A stretch of 35,794 bases of DNA. Origin: an uncultured Slackia sp. (GTDB lineage Bacteria; Actinomycetota; Coriobacteriia; Coriobacteriales; Eggerthellaceae). Under the pieces are notes generated by a model. That model saw only the letters and a list, made by a program, of their open reading frames with translations. It did not search any database and had not been told where the DNA came from. The stretch covers positions 1 through 35,794 of the forward strand of contig NZ_CAUHPG010000023.1 of the NCBI RefSeq assembly GCF_959608125.1. Direction: 5' to 3'. This document shows positions 1 to 7,679 of this stretch, one piece after another. Positions within the stretch are counted from its first letter, which is position 1. Each line of letters starts with the position of its first letter. The position numbers and the translations under genes were made by a program.

Positions 1-23
1 GCTCGCGCGGGGCGCTTCGCGCC

Positions 24-55
24 AGGGAGGGGGTCCTTCGGGACCCCCTCCTTTT
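24..55 (+). terminator. Rho-independent terminator of a gene left of the window
   Basis: A perfect 11-bp stem (26-36 with 41-51) closes on a TTCG tetraloop and is followed by TTTT at 52-55. A smaller hairpin (ggcgc/gcgcc, 11-23) lies just before it. No coding sequence is visible in the first 60 bases, so this ends a gene outside the window. Confidence 0.8.
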
Positions 56-66
56 GCATATATAGG

Positions 67-104
67 TATAATGCGCCCGGTCGGTTCAACCGTCCGGGTG
101 TTTT
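67..104 (+). other. TATAAT box followed by a terminator-like hairpin
   Basis: A consensus TATAAT lies at 67-72, but no good -35 box sits 17 bp upstream because that place is taken by the preceding terminator stem. Directly after it, an imperfect 10-bp stem (76-85 with 89-98, one T-T mismatch) is followed by TTTT at 101-104. It could be a second terminator or a very short attenuated transcript. The rest of 105-243 shows no other clear signal before the ribosome-binding site at about 228-236. Confidence 0.3.
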
Positions 105-243
105 GCGTTCAGAGACTTTGTTTGAATGCGATATGGCTTCCGTTTTCGTGCTCGGAGGGGTGGTTCGTGGCATATAGAAGACGCCGTAGTCGCATCGTGA
201 GGCGCGTGGAGCGTTTTTAAAGGATAGAGGAGGAGTTTTCGAC

Positions 244-708
244 ATGGGAGAGCAGCGATCGATCGAACCAGGGCTCTACCGTCATTTCAAAGGCAATCAT
301 TACGAAGTGATCGGTACGGCCCGCCATTCCGAAACCGAAGAAGAGCTTGTGGTGTATCGGGCGCTCTACGGATCGTACGGCCTGTGGGTACGCCCTGCGG
401 AGATGTTCCGCGAGAAAGTGGACCGGGTCAAATACCCCGACGTACAGCAGGAATACCGTTTCGAACGCATCGGAGCATGCGAATCAGCATCTGATGACGG
501 ATGCGGTTCCGATCGTCTTTTCGACGACTGCGAGCTTGCGGAGGCGAAGCGCCAAATCGGCTCGCTGCTCCATAAGCTTCGTAAGACCGTCGAGACGCTC
601 GAGGCGAAGGACGAGCCTTCGCGCTATAAATCGCAGATAACGTTAGCTCGAAGGCGTATTGAGGCGTTCGAGGTCGCCGATGTGCTAATCGATCGCGCCT
701 GCATGTAA
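244..708 (+). CDS. DUF1653 domain protein
   Basis: A 154-residue protein whose first 65 residues match the DUF1653 family: G-L-Y-R-H-F-K-G-N-x-Y-E-V, then A-R-H-S-E-T-x-E-E-L-V-V-Y-R-A-L-Y, then L-W-V-R-P. The family is a small, mostly single-domain group of unknown function. Residues about 95-150 form a predicted helical tail rich in Lys, Arg and Glu that is absent from minimal family members. The ATG at 244 follows an AGGAGGAG ribosome-binding site. The gene stands alone, convergent with homoserine dehydrogenase and sharing its terminator. It has no signal peptide or membrane segment, so it should be cytoplasmic. The family assignment is firm and the function unknown. Confidence 0.85.
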   Translation: MGEQRSIEPGLYRHFKGNHYEVIGTARHSETEEELVVYRALYGSYGLWVRPAEMFREKVDRVKYPDVQQEYRFERIGACESASDDGCGSDRLFDDCELAEAKRQIGSLLHKLRKTVETLEAKDEPSRYKSQITLARRRIEAFEVADVLIDRACM

Positions 709-744
709 AAAGGGACGGCTCGCAGCGATGCGAGCCGTCCCTTT
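709..744. terminator. Bidirectional terminator
   Basis: A perfect 16-bp stem (709-724 with 729-744) with a GCGA loop starts one base after the DUF1653 stop codon. A's on the left and T's on the right let it serve both the plus-strand gene and the convergent homoserine dehydrogenase gene. Confidence 0.9.
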
Positions 745-777
745 CTTCGTTTACGGCGGTGGATACAAAAGGCGCGC

Positions 778-2100
778 CTAGTTCGCGAAAACGCCTTCGG
801 TCCAAGCATCGATGTTTTCGACGCGTATGATGGAGGAAACCTCGCGAATGCCGTCGAGCGCCTCGAGTGCCGCCTCGGCTTTGCGGATGTCCTTTTCGAG
901 CGCTTCATGCGTGACGTAGATGAGCGTGCAGGTCTCGCCGTCTTCGCTTTCGGTCTGACTGATGTGCGAAATGGAGATTCCGCAGTCGGCGAAGGCGTTG
1001 GTACATGCGGCAAGGGTGCCGAGCCTGTCTTCGACGGTCAGGCGTACGTAGTAACGCGTTTTGAGGTCTTCGATGGGACGGATGGGCATATTGCGGCCGA
1101 ACGGCTCCTGCTCGGGCAGGGGCGCGCCGCCCTTGGCAATGGGGTCGGCAAGGGCCATGATGTCGCCTACGACTGCGCTCGCGGTAGGGAAGGAACCGGC
1201 GCCCGCGCCGTAGAACATGGTTTCGCCCACGGCATCTCCTACGACGAATACGGCATTCATGGCGCCGTCGACGCTGGCGAGCTGGTGGTTGTTCGGAATC
1301 ATCGTGGGATGAACGCGCACGTCGATTCCTTCGTCGGTCTTGCGCGCGATCGCCAGAAGCTTGATTGTGTAGCCGAACTCGCGCGCCATCTCGATATCGG
1401 TGGCGGAGACATTGCGGATGCCCTGCATGAATACGTCGTCGGTGGTGACGCGCGTCTGAAAGCCGATCGACGAGAGGATGGCGATCTTGGAGGCGGCATC
1501 GAAGCCGTCGACATCGGCGGTGGGGTCGGCTTCGGCATAGCCTGCGGCCTGCGCGGCGGACAGGACCTCGTCGAAAGAGAGGCCTTCGTGCTGCATACGG
1601 GAGAGGATATAGTTCGTGGTGCCGTTCATGATGCCCGCGATGGTAAGGATATCGTTGCCGACCAGGTCGTGCTCGAGTGCGTGGACGACAGGGATGCCGC
1701 CTGCTGCTGCGGCTTCACAGCGGATCTGCACGCCTTTTTCGGCCGCAAGGGACGCGAGATGCTCGACATGGCGGCCCAGGAGGGCCTTGTTGGCGGATAC
1801 GACATGCTTGCCGTTCTTGAAGGATTCCTCGAAAATCTCGGTTGCGGGATGCTCGCCGCCGATGAGCTCGATGACGATATGGATATCGGGGTCGTTCACG
1901 ACGTCGCGCCAGTCGGGGGTGAAGACGCCCTCGGCCAGGCCGATGCGCTCGGCTTCCTCCTGGTCGCGGCTGCATGCGCGTTTGATGACCAGGTCGATTC
2001 CGTAGTGCTCGAGGTATTTGTCGTGGTGTTTCAGGATGAGACGGGCGACGCCGCCGCCGACGGTGCCGAGGCCGATGAGGCCGAGGTTCACGCTCTGCAT
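778..2100 (-). CDS. hom: Homoserine dehydrogenase
   Basis: A 440-residue NAD(P)-dependent homoserine dehydrogenase. It reduces aspartate semialdehyde to homoserine, the branch point to threonine and methionine. The N-terminal Rossmann motif GLIGLGTVGGG covers residues 7-17. The SANKALL stretch near residue 106, the NGTTNYIL motif and the AEADPTADVDG motif are family signatures of the substrate domain. The last about 80 residues (from YYVRLTVEDRLGTLA) form an ACT domain, the usual site of threonine feedback inhibition. The start at 2100 is chosen because GAAGGAG lies 7 nt upstream; an in-frame ATG at 2124 has no such site. The gene is monocistronic here, without the thrB or thrC neighbours common elsewhere. 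Confidence 0.95.
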   Translation of the reverse strand: MQSVNLGLIGLGTVGGGVARLILKHHDKYLEHYGIDLVIKRACSRDQEEAERIGLAEGVFTPDWRDVVNDPDIHIVIELIGGEHPATEIFEESFKNGKHVVSANKALLGRHVEHLASLAAEKGVQIRCEAAAAGGIPVVHALEHDLVGNDILTIAGIMNGTTNYILSRMQHEGLSFDEVLSAAQAAGYAEADPTADVDGFDAASKIAILSSIGFQTRVTTDDVFMQGIRNVSATDIEMAREFGYTIKLLAIARKTDEGIDVRVHPTMIPNNHQLASVDGAMNAVFVVGDAVGETMFYGAGAGSFPTASAVVGDIMALADPIAKGGAPLPEQEPFGRNMPIRPIEDLKTRYYVRLTVEDRLGTLAACTNAFADCGISISHISQTESEDGETCTLIYVTHEALEKDIRKAEAALEALDGIREVSSIIRVENIDAWTEGVFAN

Positions 2101-2334
2101 ACGCTTTACTCCTTCGACATGCATTGAAAACGCGGGTTCGACCCGCGCATATTATTGGGGGCATTGTAATGGAAATGAGCAGCGGCGAGGAGCCTGATGC
2201 TCGATAAGCGCGCAGTCGGCGAAGCGGTCGCGTCAGCGGTCGCCTCATTGCGGTGTTTCATTCGGCTGCTGCAGGAGAGAGGCTGGTCGAGCTGGAGGAG
2301 GCGGTTAGTGCAAGGCGCCCGAAAAGACAGCGAA

Positions 2335-2371
2335 ATAAAATAGGCCGCATGCGTTTCACATGCGGCCTATT
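2335..2371 (-). terminator. Terminator downstream of tRNA-Leu
   Basis: A perfect 13-bp inverted repeat (2339-2351 with 2359-2371) with a 7-nt loop. Read on the minus strand it is followed by TTTTATTT, and it sits 10 bp after the tRNA 3' end. The segment 2101-2334 between it and hom contains no convincing gene. Confidence 0.85.
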
Positions 2372-2380
2372 CGAATTCGA

Positions 2381-2467
2381 TGGTGCGGGTGAAAGGACTT
2401 GAACCTTCATGGGGTTGCCCCCATACGGACCTGAACCGTACGCGTCTGCCAATTCCGCCACACCCGC
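2381..2467 (-). tRNA. tRNA-Leu(CAG)
   Basis: Read on the minus strand, this 87-nt gene has a 7-bp acceptor stem (GCGGGTG with CACCCGC), discriminator A and an encoded CCA end (2381-2383). The anticodon stem TACGG/CCGTA encloses the loop TTCAGGT, giving anticodon CAG, which reads CUG leucine codons. A long variable arm (GGGGGCAACCCC region) confirms a class II tRNA. The T arm contains GGTTCAAGTCC. A consensus-like promoter lies about 43 bp upstream and a terminator directly downstream, so it is a single-gene unit. Confidence 0.97.
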
Positions 2468-2509
2468 GTGGCTTTGCAGCCTGCTTTCTTCTGTCGAAAG
2501 CGATTGGAA

Positions 2510-2538
2510 ATATTACAGGACTTGACGGGTATGTGCAA
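2510..2538 (-). promoter_or_regulatory. Promoter of tRNA-Leu
   Basis: On the minus strand there is a TTGCAC -35 box (2533-2538), a 17-bp spacer and a TAATAT -10 box (2510-2515). Transcription would start near 2503, about 36 nt before the mature tRNA. The divergent stretch 2468-2773 holds this promoter and the pdxK promoter and no gene. Confidence 0.75.
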
Positions 2539-2648
2539 GAGGATTTTCGAATTTTTTTCAAATTTCGGCAAGTATGTTGAAATGCCTGGTCAGTCCCGCA
2601 GCCGACTTCCTTGCCTCCTTTCCTGGCGGAAACGAGGCTCGTTTCCTA

Positions 2649-2676
2649 TTGCCGCTTTCGCGCAGCGGTGTATGAT
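2649..2676 (+). promoter_or_regulatory. Promoter of the pyridoxamine kinase gene
   Basis: TTGCCG (2649-2654), a 16-bp spacer and TATGAT (2671-2676) on the plus strand. The predicted transcript begins near 2683 and has a leader of about 90 nt with no obvious strong hairpin. Confidence 0.5.
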
Positions 2677-2773
2677 GGCCGGCAACAGACGCGTTATGCG
2701 CGCCGCGTCGCCGACGACGACGACGCGGAACCAAGGCGAAACGGAATGGTTATTCCATCGAGAGGAGAACCCT

Positions 2774-3658
2774 ATGGGTCAGGCGACCGAAATCAAGCTT
2801 TACAAGCGCGAGGGTGCGTACATCCCCCGTGTGGCGGCTGTGCACGACCTCTGCGGCTACGGCAAGTGCTCTCTGGGCGTTGCTATCCCCGTGCTTTCCG
2901 CTGCGGGCTGCGACGTATGCCCCGTTCCTACGGGATTGTTTTCGAGCCATACGGCATTTCCGGGTTGGTACATGCATGACACCACCGAGGTGCTCCCCGA
3001 CTATCTGAATGCCTGGAAGGGAATCGGGGTCGAAATAGACGCGGTGTATTCCGGATTCCTCGGCGCGCCCGAGCAGGTCGATATCATTCGCGGCATTTAC
3101 GAAACCTACCCCGAGGCTCTGCGCGTGGTCGATCCGGTGATGGCCGACCACGGCAAGGTGTATCCCACCTACACGCCCGAGTTGTGCGACGCCATGGCCG
3201 CATTGGCCGCCGATGCGGATATCCTGACGCCTAACTTGACCGAGGCGGCGATTATCTTGGGCGAGCCTATCGGCGACGACTGGGGCGGCGTCGATATATC
3301 GGACGCTGAAGCGGCTCGTATCGTCGATGCCTTGCTGGCGAAAGGCGCAAAAAACGTCGTGCTCAAGGGCATCCAGCGCGGCGACGGCGTGATTCGCAAC
3401 TTCGTGGCGGGTCGCGATTTCGACATGTTCGAAGCAGCGAACGAATTCGTGCCCTATATGCTGCACGGCACGGGCGATCTGTACTGCAGCGCGCTGCTGG
3501 CCGCCGTCATGGCGGGCCGTACGATGGCCGAAGCGGTTCGTTTCGCGGGCGACCTGACGCATGATGCCATGCTCGTGTCTGCCCAGCAGCCCGACTTCCG
3601 CGATCGCGGCGTCAGCTTCGAGCCCCTGCTGGGTCGCGTGGCGGCGCTTTTGGCGTAA
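2774..3658 (+). CDS. pdxK: Pyridoxamine/pyridoxal kinase
   Basis: A 294-residue ribokinase-fold enzyme that phosphorylates B6 vitamers to pyridoxal 5'-phosphate precursors in the cytoplasm (salvage). The N-terminus V-A-A-V-H-D-L-C-G-Y-G-K-C-S-L is typical of the group annotated as pyridoxamine kinase. V-D-P-V-M-A-D-H-G appears mid-protein, T-P-N-L-T-E-A follows, and the catalytic anion-hole motif G-T-G-D lies near residue 235. Length matches the family (about 280-290). The ATG at 2774 follows AGAGGAGA at good spacing; the open frame extends 102 codons further upstream, but that part overlaps the promoter and has no ribosome-binding site. It is transcribed alone and ends at a shared terminator. 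Confidence 0.9.
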   Translation: MGQATEIKLYKREGAYIPRVAAVHDLCGYGKCSLGVAIPVLSAAGCDVCPVPTGLFSSHTAFPGWYMHDTTEVLPDYLNAWKGIGVEIDAVYSGFLGAPEQVDIIRGIYETYPEALRVVDPVMADHGKVYPTYTPELCDAMAALAADADILTPNLTEAAIILGEPIGDDWGGVDISDAEAARIVDALLAKGAKNVVLKGIQRGDGVIRNFVAGRDFDMFEAANEFVPYMLHGTGDLYCSALLAAVMAGRTMAEAVRFAGDLTHDAMLVSAQQPDFRDRGVSFEPLLGRVAALLA

Positions 3659-3677
3659 GCCCGAACCCGCGCGCATG

Positions 3678-3713
3678 AAAAAGGCCGTGCCCCTCATGGG
3701 GCACGGCCTTGCT
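3678..3713. terminator. Bidirectional terminator
   Basis: A perfect 13-bp stem (3681-3693 with 3698-3710) with a TCAT loop lies between convergent pdxK and the small minus-strand membrane protein gene. On the minus strand it is followed by a TTTTT-type tail. Confidence 0.85.
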
Positions 3714-3745
3714 GTTTCGAAGGGTCGGTTCCGCGGGCGAACCGC

Positions 3746-3937
3746 CTAATCTTCGTCGTCGAAGAACGTGAAATCGTCGTCTTCATCGTCGGCGGGGCCG
3801 CGGTCTTTGAAGGTGCGACGCGTTTTCCATTCCATGATCAGGCAGGCGATGACGGAGATGACGAGTCCGCCGCCGATCAGCAGTCCGATACCGGCGAAGG
3901 TCTCGAAGAAGAAATGGTACAGCGATCCGAAATCCAT
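3746..3937 (-). CDS. Small single-pass membrane protein with acidic tail
   Basis: A 63-residue protein. Residues about 8-34 (T-F-A-G-I-G-L-L-I-G-G-G-L-V-I-S-V-I) form one membrane segment. A basic stretch WKTRRTFKDR follows, then an extremely acidic tail in which 11 of the last 17 residues are Asp or Glu. The start is set at the ATG at 3937, preceded by AGAGAAG; a longer reading from 3979 lacks a ribosome-binding site. A promoter-like pair at 4019-4046 and a terminator at 3678-3713 frame it as its own transcription unit. No family is recognised. The positive-inside rule suggests the charged tail faces the cytoplasm. Confidence 0.7.
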   Translation of the reverse strand: MDFGSLYHFFFETFAGIGLLIGGGLVISVIACLIMEWKTRRTFKDRGPADDEDDDFTFFDDED

Positions 3938-4288
3938 GGCTTCTCTTTCGTAGGGCGGCGCCGGCTTCGTGCGCCGCATGCGGGAGGGCGGCGTTGCGCC
4001 GCGTGTTCTGTCGGCATGATTTTAGACGAAAAGCACGGCGCCGCAAACAACCTGACATAAAGAGCGTCGTTTCGACGAGGGTTTTCACTTTGTTGTCGCG
4101 ATGAATAGGGAAGAGGATCGTGCGTGCCGCCCGGGCGCCGGGGTATACTGGTTCGATATTCGCAATGAGTCGCGGCCTGCGGGGACGCAGGCGGCGGGGC
4201 GCGCTTTTCCGGCGGGCTTCCGTGTGCGCGGCATGCGGCGGCGCGGTCGTGCGCGCCGTAACCGATCGGCTTGATAAGGAGCAAAGAC
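3938..4288. other. Divergent intergenic region upstream of serS
   Basis: This 351-bp gap holds the minus-strand promoter described at 4019-4046 and a plus-strand TATACT (4144-4149) that is the best -10 candidate for serS, although its -35 region (TGCGTG) is poor. The about 130-nt serS leader is G+C-rich. The T-box signature elements expected of a tRNA-sensing leader were searched for by eye and not found. No small gene is supported. Confidence 0.5.
4019..4046 (-). promoter_or_regulatory. Promoter of the small membrane protein gene
   Basis: On the minus strand: TTGCGG (4041-4046), a 16-bp spacer and TAAAAT (4019-4024). It would give a leader of about 75 nt before the start at 3937. Confidence 0.5.
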
Positions 4289-5581
4289 ATGCTGGACATC
4301 CGCTACGTTCGCGAGAATCAAGAAGCCGTCGCCCAGGCGATGGCGAATCGCAACTTCCCGTGGGATGCTGCGAAATTCTCAGAGCTGGATGAAAGGCGTC
4401 GTGCGGCCATCGCCGAAGAGGAGGCTCTCCAGGCCCGCCGCAACAAGGCCTCCAAGGAAATCGGCGCGCTGATGGGCAAGGGCGAGAAAGAAGCCGCCGA
4501 GGCTGCGAAGGAAGAAGTGCGTGCGATCAACGAGAAGCTCGAGGCCGCCAGCGCCGAGCGCGAGGCCATTGACGCCGAAATGAACGACATCCTGGTCGGC
4601 AGCCCGAACATTCCTTGCGATGCGACGCCTGTCGGCAAGGACGAGACCGAGAACCCCGAGCGTCGCCGCTGGGGCACGCCGCGCGATTTCGCCGCCGAAG
4701 GCTTCGAGGCCAAGGCGCACTGGGATCTGGGTACCGACCTCGACATCCTCGACTTCGACCGCGGCAATAAGCTTTCCGGCAGCCGCTTCACCGTGCTGGG
4801 CGGCGCAGGCGCACGCCTCGAGCGCGCCCTGATCAACTACTTCATCGATACTCACGTGAGCCGCGGCTTCAAGGAATGGTGGCCGCCCGTGGTGGTGAAG
4901 CGCCAGACCATGTTCGGCACTGGCCAGCTGCCCAAGTTCGAAGACGACGCCTATCATGTGGGCGAAGACCAATTCCTCATTCCTACGGCCGAGGTCACGT
5001 TGACCAACTTGCACGCCGACGAGGTCCTCGATGCCGCCGACCTGCCGAAGCGATACACCGCATTCACGCCGTGCTTCCGCGAAGAGGCCGGTTCCGCAGG
5101 CCGCGATACGCGCGGCATCATTCGCCAGCACCAGTTCGATAAGGTCGAAATGGTCAAGTTCGCCACGCCCGAGACTTCCGATGAGGAGCTCGAGAGCATG
5201 ACGGCCGAGGCGGAGTACCTGCTCCAGCAGCTCGAGCTTCCGTACCGCGTCATTAGCCTGTGCACGGGCGACCTGGGCTTTTCTGCCCGTCAGACCTATG
5301 ACATCGAGGTCTGGCTGCCCAGCTACAACGATTACAAGGAAATTTCCAGCTGCTCGAACTGCGGAGATTTCCAGGCGCGTCGCGCGAACATCAAGTATCG
5401 CGACCCCGCCAATTTCAAAGGCTCCCGCTACGTCCACACGCTGAACGGCTCCGGCCTGCCGGCGGGTCGCACCATGGCGGCTATTCTCGAGAACTACCAG
5501 CAGGTCGACGGCACCATCAAGGTTCCCGCCGTCCTTGTTCCCTACATGGGGGGTCTGGAATACATCACGCCTGAGGCGTAG
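4289..5581 (+). CDS. serS: Seryl-tRNA synthetase
   Basis: A 430-residue class II aminoacyl-tRNA synthetase that charges tRNA-Ser (and tRNA-Sec where present) with serine. The N-terminal about 110 residues are the charged, helical coiled-coil arm that grips the tRNA long arm. Class II motif 2 is seen as C-F-R-E-E-A-G-S-A-G-R-D-T-R-G, and motif 3 as G-S-G-L-P-A-G-R-T-M-A-A near the C-terminus. The ATG at 4289 follows AAGGAG by 7 nt; an in-frame TTG at 4271 is not needed. It is followed at 5620 by a terminator, so it is a separate unit from the next genes. Confidence 0.97.
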   Translation: MLDIRYVRENQEAVAQAMANRNFPWDAAKFSELDERRRAAIAEEEALQARRNKASKEIGALMGKGEKEAAEAAKEEVRAINEKLEAASAEREAIDAEMNDILVGSPNIPCDATPVGKDETENPERRRWGTPRDFAAEGFEAKAHWDLGTDLDILDFDRGNKLSGSRFTVLGGAGARLERALINYFIDTHVSRGFKEWWPPVVVKRQTMFGTGQLPKFEDDAYHVGEDQFLIPTAEVTLTNLHADEVLDAADLPKRYTAFTPCFREEAGSAGRDTRGIIRQHQFDKVEMVKFATPETSDEELESMTAEAEYLLQQLELPYRVISLCTGDLGFSARQTYDIEVWLPSYNDYKEISSCSNCGDFQARRANIKYRDPANFKGSRYVHTLNGSGLPAGRTMAAILENYQQVDGTIKVPAVLVPYMGGLEYITPEA

Positions 5582-5619
5582 GGCTTTCGCCGATAGGGCG
5601 AAACCGAGGAAGTATTCAT

Positions 5620-5649
5620 GCGATGGGCGCTTCGGGCGTCCATCGCTTT
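5620..5649 (+). terminator. serS terminator
   Basis: An 11-bp stem (5620-5630 with 5636-5646, one G-T pair), a TTCGG loop and a CTTTAT tail. A smaller hairpin (5585-5591 with 5597-5603) sits just after the serS stop. The stem covers an in-frame ATG at 5623, which argues against that ATG as the start of the next gene. Confidence 0.65.
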
Positions 5650-5694
5650 ATCGGGGGCGTCCTGGTCGGCGCTTTGCGGCAAGGGAGGTGCGGC

Positions 5695-6564
5695 GTGAAA
5701 GAGGAAGATCGGAAAGGCGGGTCGCTTCCAGCGCCCCCTCCGCCACATGAGCAGGTGGCCGCGCGCGACGAATGCGATCGGGCCGACGCGGCCGCCCAGG
5801 GCGACGCGCCTTCGCTCGATCGCGGGGGAGCTTTGCCTCCATCGCGCATGGCGCGTAAGCGTTTTGCTTCGGATGGCGACGGCGCGACCGCCGGGCGGCG
5901 CCCTCGCCATCGCGGGGCGCTCGTCGCCGCGACGGCTTGCGCGACGGCCCTCGCCGTCGCGATCGGCGCGCTAGCCGTCGGTTTGAGCGAGGAATCGAAG
6001 CCTGCCGACGATCGCGCCATCGATTCGAGGCCTGCGGCCGCGTCGACGAACGCATCGTCTTCGGCCGAGGCGTCCGAAGCGGAGGAGGCCCTTTTCGCGC
6101 AGCTCGCCGCCGTCGCCGCCGACGAAGACGGTGCGTTGAGCGCTTACGTGGAGCGTTTCATGGCCGACTACGATGCAGGCATCGATCCCGACTCGTCGTA
6201 TCGTTTTTCCGATTTGGGAATTTCCGCCGAAGAGCTGACTGCAAAGCTGAAGTCGGATCTCTCATTCGAAGTCGAGGCCGTCGACGTATACGGAGACAAG
6301 GCCTGGGTCGAAGTGGGGGTCTCTTCGAAGAGCTTCTCCGAGCAGGCGGACGTATTCGCCGCGAAACTTGCGGGCGCGGCCCTGAATTACGACGACGCCG
6401 AATCGTACAAGGCGTATGTGAAGGAGGCCTTGCTCGGCGCCTTCGATAGCGTGAAGGCGCGTTCTAAATCGTCCCTCATCGTCGTCGATCGCGGCGAAGA
6501 CGGATGGAGTTTTTCGTCCGATGACGTGGCGTCGCTGCTCGGCGGCGCATGGTGCGGACGTTAG
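5695..6564 (+). CDS. Single-pass membrane protein with extracytoplasmic domain
   Basis: A 289-residue protein of no recognised family. The first about 80 residues are hydrophilic and rich in Asp, Ala and Pro. A Gly/Ala-rich membrane segment follows (A-L-V-A-A-T-A-C-A-T-A-L-A-V-A), then a Ser/Ala/Glu linker and an acidic globular domain of about 160 residues (from A-L-F-A-Q-L-A-A to the end). That domain has alternating helix and strand character, reminiscent of DUF5105-type extracellular domains, but the resemblance is weak. The GTG at 5695 is chosen because GGGAGGTG lies just upstream and the ATG at 5623 is inside the serS terminator. It is followed after 35 bp by a gene with the same topology. 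Confidence 0.65.
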   Translation: MKEEDRKGGSLPAPPPPHEQVAARDECDRADAAAQGDAPSLDRGGALPPSRMARKRFASDGDGATAGRRPRHRGALVAATACATALAVAIGALAVGLSEESKPADDRAIDSRPAAASTNASSSAEASEAEEALFAQLAAVAADEDGALSAYVERFMADYDAGIDPDSSYRFSDLGISAEELTAKLKSDLSFEVEAVDVYGDKAWVEVGVSSKSFSEQADVFAAKLAGAALNYDDAESYKAYVKEALLGAFDSVKARSKSSLIVVDRGEDGWSFSSDDVASLLGGAWCGR

Positions 6565-6599
6565 CGGTCTGGATATGCGGATTAACGGGCGGAGTGAAT

Positions 6600-7679
6600 A
6601 TGGCGTCATCGGATAAACGTCCTTCGGTGAAGGGCAGGAAGCGCGCCCAGGGGCGGTTTTCGGACCAGGAAGAAGCCGTCGTCGCCGCAGGGGATGCGGC
6701 GACGACGGGCGATCTTGCGTCGCCCCTCTCGCGAAACGAAGCGTTGCTCGCGTCGGCGCCCTCCTCTTCCGATGCCGGGTGCGAGAAGAAGGCCTCGTCG
6801 ACGCGAATCGGGTCTAAGCTGTTGGGTCGCATGTCTTCGATGCGCAAGGGCAAGGATGAATCTTTCGTCGACGACATGAGCGACAAGGCCGCCGATGACG
6901 CGCCGCCTTCCGCGCCCGTGCGATCCGTCGATGTTCCGCGTCGCGAAGAGCCTGCCGATTTTTTCGACTTGGGCGATTTCGGAGACGATGCTCCTTCTGC
7001 GAAGAAGGGGCCGCGCAGGCATGCGGAGGCGAAGGCGTTTCGCCGAGGCGCGGACCGATCCCAGGTCGAAAATGTCTCTACGCAGCCCCCTGCGGGGCTG
7101 CCGCCTGCTTTGGTCACGGATGCGGCTCCGGGCTTTCCCGAAAGCCGCCGCAGCACTTCGCGTAAGGCGACCGAGCGGGAGAAGGCGATCGTGCGCGGCA
7201 GGAAGCGCAAGGTCGCATGGGCTGTCGCCGCTTCGATTTTCCTTATCGCCGCGGTCGTGAGCGGGCTGTTGTTCTGGAATGCCTATCTGCGCTACGACGA
7301 CGCCGCCGATATGCGCGGCGAATGGCAGGTTGCAGACGGCTCGATGACCGTGGTCATCGATGGCTCATCCATCAAGATGCCGGATGCGCTCGAGTACGCC
7401 TACGAGCTGGATACCTGGGAAAAGACGATTTCGTTCTCGTTCGATGACTTGAGCGGCACGGGGGCGTATCGATTCTCATCCGACCGCAAGGGTCTGGTGA
7501 TCGAAGAGGGCGAAGGCGGAAAAGACGGCGTGGTCGCACTGGTCAAGGTGTCCGACGACGAGGCCGCCGAGCCTCATCGCGGGCCTGCCGAGTCTGCGGT
7601 CGACGGCCAGGAACAGGCCGAAGGCGAATCGCCCGATGTCGCGTCGACGGAAGGCGGGGCCTCCGATGGAACAGCATAG
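6600..7679 (+). CDS. Membrane protein with long charged cytoplasmic arm and small extracytoplasmic domain
   Basis: A 359-residue protein. Residues 1 to about 205 are highly charged and low in complexity (Lys, Arg, Asp, Ser, Ala) and probably disordered in the cytoplasm. They contain a short motif D-F-F-D-L-G-D-F-G-D. One membrane segment follows (V-A-W-A-V-A-A-S-I-F-L-I-A-A-V-V), then a domain of about 90 residues starting R-G-E-W-Q-V-A-D-G-S-M-T-V-V-I-D-G. Its beta-rich pattern (GxW, then VIDG, then YxF) resembles small lipocalin-like or copper-resistance-like folds, but no family is assigned. The tail is Glu/Ala/Gly-rich. The start ATG at 6600 follows GGCGGAG. The stop overlaps the next gene, suggesting coupled translation. 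Confidence 0.65.
   Translation: MASSDKRPSVKGRKRAQGRFSDQEEAVVAAGDAATTGDLASPLSRNEALLASAPSSSDAGCEKKASSTRIGSKLLGRMSSMRKGKDESFVDDMSDKAADDAPPSAPVRSVDVPRREEPADFFDLGDFGDDAPSAKKGPRRHAEAKAFRRGADRSQVENVSTQPPAGLPPALVTDAAPGFPESRRSTSRKATEREKAIVRGRKRKVAWAVAASIFLIAAVVSGLLFWNAYLRYDDAADMRGEWQVADGSMTVVIDGSSIKMPDALEYAYELDTWEKTISFSFDDLSGTGAYRFSSDRKGLVIEEGEGGKDGVVALVKVSDDEAAEPHRGPAESAVDGQEQAEGESPDVASTEGGASDGTA

Noticed and set aside
907..2127. 406-codon open frame antisense to homoserine dehydrogenase
   Set aside because: It mirrors hom in a high-GC frame, and its composition (Gly/Ala/Asp/Val runs) is that of a shadow. The minus-strand protein is a complete known enzyme.
2258..2461. Minus-strand frame covering the tRNA-Leu gene
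   Set aside because: It reads through a clear tRNA and its terminator; the apparent protein is an artefact.
3938..4288. T-box leader before serS
   Set aside because: No T-box sequence or anticodon-type specifier loop was seen, and no terminator stem precedes the start codon.
5623..5694. Upstream ATG extension of the membrane protein gene at 5695
   Set aside because: The ATG lies within the serS terminator stem and has no well-spaced ribosome-binding site, whereas GTG 5695 follows GGGAGGTG.
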